In this document: positions 19,691 to 25,609 of the stretch, in pieces
Position numbering within the stretch: position 1 is the stretch's first letter
Layout: the number at the start of each line of letters is the position of its first letter
NCBI GenBank assembly: GCA_001414345.1
Contig: LLCB01000528.1
Location: 1 to 25,609 of the forward strand
Source of the DNA: Hymenoscyphus infarciens
Lineage: Eukaryota; Ascomycota; Leotiomycetes; Helotiales; Helotiaceae
DNA: 25,609 bases
Direction of reading: 5' to 3'
Made by a program: the position numbers and the translations under genes
The notes under the pieces: model-generated
The model's database searches: none
What the model saw: the letters and a program-made list of their open reading frames with translations, nothing else
Told to the model about the DNA's origin: nothing

Positions 19691-22540
19691 TAAGTAAGAG
19701 AAAAACTAATTTTAGTTATAAATCTTTATTATGTTTATAGCTACTCTTTAAACTTTATAAACTTTATCTATAGTTAACTATTTCTTAAGTTTTAATAATA
19801 GATAATTAAACGTCTAAGCTAGTCTTAATTTAAGTATTATAATATAACTTTCTCTTTTATAGATTATACTCTTACTTTTAATTATTATATAAGTATACCT
19901 TACTACTATAACACTTCTTTATCTAAACTCGTTCTTAAATAGTATCCTCTTATCTTTACTATTATAATACCTAGCTTCTTAAAATCGATTCTCTATTAGT
20001 ATTATTATATTTACTCTCTACTACTCTTTCTCTTACTAGTTAGTACTACCTATATACGCTCTATATAGTACTACTACTCTTTTATATTTAATATTTATAA
20101 TTAGACGCTAATATACTAATAAATAACTTTAATAAAAGCTTTAATATAAATCATTCTTAAGCTACCTCTTCTCTAACCTTAGTATCTATTAGTCTTATCT
20201 TATCTCTATTTAAAATCGAATAGTAAGTTACTATATATGTTTTCTTATAAGATAGGGTTTCTATTACTATTCCTTACGCCTTATTCCTTAATAAAATATA
20301 AGGAGACTTAATATAACTTACTACTATATAGGATATATAACTTAAGTAGAATACTACTTTAAACATAGACGTCTTTATAACTATAAAGAATTCTCTTATA
20401 ATAAAAGAAGATAATCTAATAGAAATAACTTAATATATAGATATTTAAGAGGTAAATAGGAAAATTATAAAAGTAGAGAGTAATTATTTTATAATAAAGG
20501 TAAGTAAGATTATTATAGTTTATACTTATAAATACTTATATATATATAGGTTTATAACTATCTTATCTAGGTAGCTACTAAGATAGAGTTATAAATTAAG
20601 AAGTATAATATAAGTTAAAATAATAATAAATACTTACTATTAAATTAACTCTTATATTTAAGCTATAATAAATAAGCTAAAATAATAGTATAAGTAGGTA
20701 TTAGTTACCGAGTTAGATAATTTCGTCGAACTCTTATATTATTAAGTAAAGCGTTATTATATTATATTAAAGAGACTTAGTATTTTAAAGAAACTAGAAA
20801 CTAATAAGGATCGACTATTATAATAAGAATTATATATTATTTTTATAAGATATAAAGCTAGATAGAAAGAATTTATTAAAGGAATTATTACTTTATTATT
20901 TTATTAAAAGTAGCTAAGATTATTAGATTTATAGTTACTTTCCTAGTCTATAAGCTTTCTAAACTTATAATTCTTAATCTACTTAAGTATAAGTTTATAA
21001 TATCCTAAATTACCTTATATAGCTTTTACTATTTCCTTATCTATTATATATATATCTACTCTTATTTCTAGTATTAAGCTATATTTTATAATCTATTTAT
21101 AGCTTACTATAAAGAGAGCTTCTTAGACTATCTACTATATCTAATTCTCTACTTTTCTTATTTTCTATAAATAAACCTCTTACTTTATTATTTCCTCCTT
21201 TTCTCTCTTCTCTAATACTTATATCTTAGCTTATAATATTTAAATAATAGTATTAACTTTTATTTAATAACGTTACTATACTACTTCTATTTTTTCAACT
21301 ACTCTTCTTAATATTAAGGTTCGATTATATTTAGTATAAATATTAGTTCTATTCTTATTTTTAGTATAGATCTTACTTACTTCCTTATTCTTAGGTAATT
21401 AGTATCTCTTAGTTTTATACTTACTACTATTACTATATATATGTTTACTATAGCCTAGAAGGGCCTTAGATTTATACTAATTATTAATAACTTTATTAGT
21501 ATAGATGTCTTTATTTCTATCTCTACCTTATTCTTTTATCTTATAGTTATTTAAAAGTACTTATAATATATAAGAAAATATCTTAAATCTTCTATTTAGG
21601 TATTAAGTTAAGAGCTCTTAATAACTAGGCTAGCTATAGTAAAGATAATTTTACTAATTAAGTATTTTCTTATATATTAACTATAGTAATCTTTAATAGA
21701 GTATATTATAGAAAGGTTTTAATATTACGTCTTAGCTATTTATTAAGCTAAGCTTAAAATAGGCGCTAATAAGAGATATAGTAATTAGGTACTTAGTTTT
21801 TTAAATAAGATAGAAAGAAGTATTAAATAAAAGAGTTTTAAGCTATTTTTAATATTAATTAAGATAGATAAAATACTTAGGATATAAATAGTATTATACT
21901 AGATTATAGTTTATATTAGTACTTAATTTAATAACTGTTTTAGGAAGTTAAGGTAATATTCGTCTTAAGAGTAGTAGAAAGTTTAGTTAAGTTAATATAA
22001 GTTAATAATCTAAGATTTAGTAGGAAACCTCCTACCTTACTCCTTATTCTAGTATATATAGCTATATTACTAGTAGCTATTAGTAGTTAAAAGATATAGC
22101 TACTACTTATATATCTACTATAATAATCTACTAGTTATTCTTCTATATTTATAAGTCTATTATAACTATACTATACTAATAAGTAGACACCTAGGCGCTA
22201 AGCTAATAAATCTCTTATAAACGTTAGATAACTTACTATTTATATTATAATTAAATACTTAAGTTATATACTAATCTAAGTATCTAGACTATATTTATAG
22301 ACCTATATATATTATATTTCTAACTAATCTATCTTTTATTACTAATCTAAGGGTATAGAGTATATCTATCTATAAAGTTCTAAAATAATAAGTTAAGTTT
22401 AATCCTTTAAGGAACTACTACTAACTATATCTAATATCTCTTAAGACTAGTCCTCTTTTACCTACTAAGTATATAGTAACCTTAATATAGTAGTAAATAA
22501 TATAATAGTAGAGCTATTAATATTCTTAGAGTAGCTTTTT
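19691..22540. other. Unassigned RIP-mutated sequence
   Basis: Strand skew is mixed: pyrimidine-rich on plus at about 19740-20290 and 20930-21560 (possible minus-sense relics) and purine-rich at about 20380-20900. CpG persists in a short stretch at about 20708-20731 (ACCGAG, then TCGTCGAAC). Scattered CpA/TpG survive (about a dozen). No domain, terminal repeat or RNA gene could be supported on either strand. Confidence 0.35.
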
Positions 22541-23850
22541 AGCCTTCTTAATTTTATAAATTAGATAATAATATTAAATAGCTAAAACTAGGAATAGTTC
22601 TAAAACCTAAGTATTTAATACTTAAGTACTTCTAGAACTGTTTAGTCTATTAAAGCCTTTAGAATAGATATAGAAGCTAATAAGAGGATTCTAGAAATTA
22701 TAAATAAGTTTATAAAAACCTTAGAGATATTTACTTAATTAAATTTAATATATAAAGATAATATTATTTCTTAAGTATAATAACACTTCTTAGATTATTA
22801 TACTCTTTATCTAAGAGACTATACTATATAAGATTAGTACTAGGTAGAAAATAGTTAGTAAATTCTAGAAATATACTAGAGTATAGAAAATAAGAAGAAG
22901 AACTTAGAAGACTATCTATCTAATAGTTAAGGATCTATATAGTTAGTAAATAAATATAAATATATATTAGTTTAAGATAAGAAGGAATTAAAAGAGAGGA
23001 AGAGTAAATAATATCTTAAGATTTTCTAGTATCTACTATATATTATAAGAGAGGATAAAGATTAAAGTTAGTATAACTATAATTTAGTATACTAGGTATT
23101 AATAGAGAAGAGAAAATAGTTAAAAATCTACTATTATACTATTACTTAGTATTATGTTATTATAAGCCTTTTTTAATACTTATTATTTACTTAGTACTAA
23201 TTATTTAATAGTTATAAAAATTAGAGTACCTTAGCTATAAAATAGCTTTTCTAATTATAAATAAAGAAGTTAATAAAATAGCTAAGATATCTACTTCTAG
23301 TAGTATCTTAATTAGTTTATAATACCTTAAAGTACTTAAGGCTAAAAAGCTTAGTCTTTCCTACTTTAATATCTTTATTAAAGCTAGTATATATATAATT
23401 TAGTTATTTCTAAGAAGTTAAGAAAGAGTTAGGAATATACTTTTAAAAGATTATAAGATATCTAGAAGAGATAAGACGCTATATCTTAAAAGCTAATATA
23501 TATTAGAAGAACTCTTAACTTTAATAGAAAATTAAGTTAGCTACTATAATTTATATAAGACTACTAGAGTACTAAAAATAGAGGTAATATGTTCTAAGAT
23601 TATCTAGAAATTAGTAGTATACTATAGTAAAATTACTAAGAAGAAGGTTAGTAAAATACTAAATCTAAATATATAAGAGAGAGTCTTTAAAGAGTAAAAT
23701 ATTAAACTAATTTATAACTTACCTAGTATAGAGTAGGAAAGAGTATAAGATATATAGAGTAGGAAGTTAAGAATAATTTATAATAATAAGAAGGAGACTT
23801 ATAGATAGATATATAAGAGGATTTTTAGTATACTACTATTAATATATTTT
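22541..23850 (+). pseudogene. Possible plus-sense coding relic (unknown)
   Basis: Plus is purine-rich in 22640-22760, 22850-23080 and 23400-23830. One frame at about 22985-23165 reads Glu-Leu-Lys-Glu-Arg-Lys-Ser-Lys and continues with only TAA/TAG stops, giving a basic, Lys/Glu-rich sequence. Near 23640-23800 the reading is again Lys/Arg/Glu-rich. No transposase or RT motif was recognised. This could be the C-terminal part of a pogo-like or other DNA transposon, but that rests on composition only. Confidence 0.3.
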
Positions 23851-24423
23851 ATAAAAAAGATAGCTTCTACTTTCTAAGGTTAAACTTTATATTAGGGTAT
23901 TTTACTCTCTTTCTATCTTATAGCTCTTTAAAGATCTCTTCTATAAAAGTATAACTTATTATAATTACTAGCTAGCTTTCTAAAATATATATTAATAAGA
24001 TAGAAGATTAGTTAACTTTAGTATAGTCTAAAACTTAGTAATTAGTACTTAGTACTTAATCTAGTTACTAATCTAGAATTATATCTTTTCTTATTTATAA
24101 TTATAAATAAATAAGATAGTTACCTTAGAATAGATAAGATAGATAGAATAAATCTTCTATAGAACTAAGTTAAAACTCTATATCGATTTCCTTTCTTTTA
24201 GAGTAGAGTACTAGCTTACTTAGTTATAAAGGGGTTCTCTTTTATTACTTTATATATAGATTTCTCTTTATTTAAAGTAGAGTATCTATGATAGTTATCT
24301 ATAGTTTTATTATTTATAGTCTATAAGTAGTGTTACTTTAATATTAGCTACCTCTCGCTCTTATTTTATTTTATAATAAGTATATATTAAACCCTTACTA
24401 CTAGCTCTAACTCTTACTTAAGC
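23851..24423. other. AT-rich sequence leading to telomeric tract
   Basis: No gene recognised. The last ~35 bases (about 24390-24423) contain ACCCTTACTA and CTCTAACTCTTACTTAAG, which look like degenerate CCCTAA units, so the ancestral telomeric tract may have been longer on this side. Confidence 0.4.
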
Positions 24424-24446
24424 CCCTAACCCTAACCCTAACCTAA
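24424..24446 (-). repeat. Interstitial telomeric repeat, (TTAGGG) type
   Basis: On plus: CCCTAA three times (24424-24441) then CCTAA. The G-rich TTAGGG strand is minus. TTAGGG is the telomere repeat of most filamentous ascomycetes. With CCCTAA on plus, a chromosome end would have faced left, with the palindromic array to the right as its subtelomere. Here the tract is internal, with about 24 kb to its left. The repeat contains no CpA or TpG and so escapes RIP. It may record a former chromosome end, a repaired break, or telomeric DNA carried by a retroelement. Confidence 0.85.
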
Positions 24447-24509
24447 GAGCTATAGATTATAACCTAGAAAGCGTAGTAAGGAGCTAGATATATATAAATA
24501 TATAATCTT
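24447..24509. other. Junction between telomeric tract and satellite
   Basis: About 60 bases of non-satellite sequence (GAGCTATAGATTATAACCTA followed by GAAAGCGTAGTAAGGAGC) separate the telomeric tract from the first palindrome. It may be a unique subtelomeric junction sequence. Nothing else is recognised. Confidence 0.5.
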
Positions 24510-25120
24510 AACTTCTCTTTCTCTATTAGTAGATAGTCTACTAATAAGGTTCTTATAAATAAATATATAGTTAGAATATATTCTTCTTTCTTTAATAGTA
24601 GATAGTCTACTAATAAGATATCTAGATATATATAAATATATATTTAGTATTATTCTTTATACTTTATTAGTAGATAGTCTACTAATAAGATATCTAAATA
24701 AATATAAATCTAGTATTATTCTTCTAACCTTATTAGTAGACTATCTACTAATAAGATATATAGATATTTAGATATATATATATATTTAGTATTATCTTAC
24801 TTACTTTATTTGTAGATAGTCTACTAATAAGATATCTAATTATATTTATATATAGTCTTTATTCTTTCTAACTTTATTAGTAAATTATATACTAATAAGA
24901 TCTCTAGATATATATATATATATATATATTTAGTGTTATTTCTATTACTTTATTAGTAGATAGTCTACTAATAAGATATATAATTATATTTATATATAGT
25001 ATTATCTTTCTTACTTTATTAGAAGATAGACTACTAATAAGATTCTTATATATATATATTTAGAAGCTATTCTTCTTATCTTATTAACATATAGTCTACT
25101 AATACGCTAGTAATAAATAG
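24510..25120 (-). repeat. Palindromic satellite array 4a, inverted units
   Basis: Nine palindromes lie near 24523, 24596, 24665, 24730, 24808, 24876, 24949, 25017 and 25082, at 65-78 bp spacing. The flanks read TAGTATTATTCTT before and AATAAGATATCTAGATATAT after each palindrome. These are reverse complements of the array 2 type A flanks, so units run on minus. Some palindromes are decayed (24876 and 25082). Most centres are GATAGTC, one is GACTATC (24730). Confidence 0.92.
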
Positions 25121-25609
25121 ATATATATAGTATTTATTTCTCTTTACTTTATTAGTAGATAGTCTACTAATAAAGTAAGAGATATAAATAATATATATAT
25201 ATATATATATATAGAATTAATAAGCTTATTAGTAAACAGTTAACTAATAAAGTAAGAAGAGTAGACTCTAGATATATATATATATATATCTATATAGTTA
25301 GATATAGTTTTAGTAGATAGTCTACTAATAAAGTAAGAGGAGTAAATAATATATATAGATATATATAGAATTAAGAAGCTTATTAGTAGACAGTCTACTA
25401 ATAAAGTAAGAAAGGTAAACTCTAGATATATATATATCTATATAGTTAGAGATCGTATTTATAGATAGTCTACTAATAAAGTAAGAAGAGTAATTATAAT
25501 AAATATATATTTAACAAGCCTATTAGTAGACTATCTACTAATAAAGTAAGAAGAGTAGACTCTAGATATATATATATATATATTTAATAAGCTTATTAGT
25601 AGATAGTCT
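25121..25609 (+). repeat. Palindromic satellite array 4b, plus-oriented, continues past window
   Basis: Palindromes lie near 25150, 25225, 25309, 25380, 25456, 25522 and 25594, the last cut by the window end. Right flanks read AATAAAGTAAGAAGAGTA then ACTCTAGATATATATA, as in array 3, so units are now in plus orientation. Two alternating unit types can be told apart by GAATTAAGAAGC or TTAATAAGC entries versus GTTAGATATAG entries. Centres include GACAGTC (25380), AACAGTT (25225), GACTATC (25522) and GATAGTC. Confidence 0.92.

Larger units (their letters stand above)
1..25609. other. RIP-degraded AT-rich block, whole window
   Basis: Seen: CpA and TpG are almost completely missing on both strands. 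I count about 80 in the window by eye, and one run of about 3.1 kb (6136-9309) has none that I can find. TpA is correspondingly over-abundant, and CpG is also thinned. C and G persist mainly in CT/AG, TC/GA, CC/GG, AC/GT and GC contexts. About 18 ATG triplets remain on plus and about 9 on minus, and stops are essentially only TAA/TAG. Known: C-to-T change at CpA in repeats is the signature of RIP in Pezizomycotina. Inferred: the whole block, satellites included, has been through many RIP cycles and holds no functional protein gene. The strand symmetry of the depletion argues against a transcription-linked or mitochondrial bias. Confidence 0.9.

Noticed and set aside
22541..23850. Fot1/pogo-type transposase
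   Set aside because: Only basic, Lys/Glu-rich composition supports it. The expected Asp-containing catalytic blocks and CENP-B-like helix-turn-helix could not be read.
1..25609. Fungal mitochondrial DNA, suggested by the high AT content
   Set aside because: No mitochondrial genes or tRNAs are seen. The specific, strand-symmetric loss of CpA/TpG and the TTAGGG tract point to nuclear DNA.

Overview
This window looks like nuclear DNA of a filamentous ascomycete (Pezizomycotina): an AT-rich, gene-free, subtelomere-like block that repeat-induced point mutation (RIP) has almost completely degraded. Three observations support this. First, CpA and TpG are nearly absent from both strands: I count about 80 by eye in 25.6 kb, against roughly 2,000 expected from composition. 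ATG is therefore very rare and TAA/TAG stops are everywhere. Second, a vertebrate/fungal-type telomeric tract (CCCTAA) lies at 24424-24446. Third, a RIP-eroded Tad1-like LINE, typical of this fungal class, can still be read on the minus strand. I see no intact protein-coding gene, tRNA, rRNA or bacterial feature. Fungus and RIP are inferred from the mutation pattern; the species is not identifiable.

Layout: (1) 1-640, a tandem array of ~72 bp units, each carrying a 27 bp palindrome. (2) 641-13435, degraded relics with purine/pyrimidine strand skew and short minisatellites: a 15 bp unit at 3674-3784, a 24 bp unit at 9374-9469 and an 18 bp GC-containing unit at 10531-10620. Relics read best on minus at about 1260-2080 and 5801-7745, and on plus at about 10621-13420. 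A block at 4421-4860 is noticeably less mutated. (3) 13436-14382, a second palindromic array with two alternating unit types and a 469 bp higher-order duplication. (4) 14383-19353, the Tad1-like LINE (minus), inserted inside the satellite at a TA tract. Endonuclease, reverse transcriptase and C-terminal zinc-binding motifs are recognisable once CpA/TpG loss is allowed for. (5) 19354-19690, the continuation of the palindromic array. (6) 19691-24423, unassigned relics. (7) 24424-24446, an interstitial telomeric tract. (8) 24510-25609, a large palindromic array whose units reverse orientation near 25.13 kb; it runs off the window.

How it fits together: a palindromic satellite forms a scaffold at what was probably a chromosome end, transposable elements landed in and beside it, and RIP then mutated all the repeated DNA. 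What survives best is what contains no CpA/TpG target: telomeric repeats, the palindrome arms and the GC-containing minisatellite. The most notable novelty is the satellite itself: about 42 copies of a near-perfect 13+1+13 bp palindrome in four arrays, whose central bases record successive mutation states (CG, CA or TG, TA).
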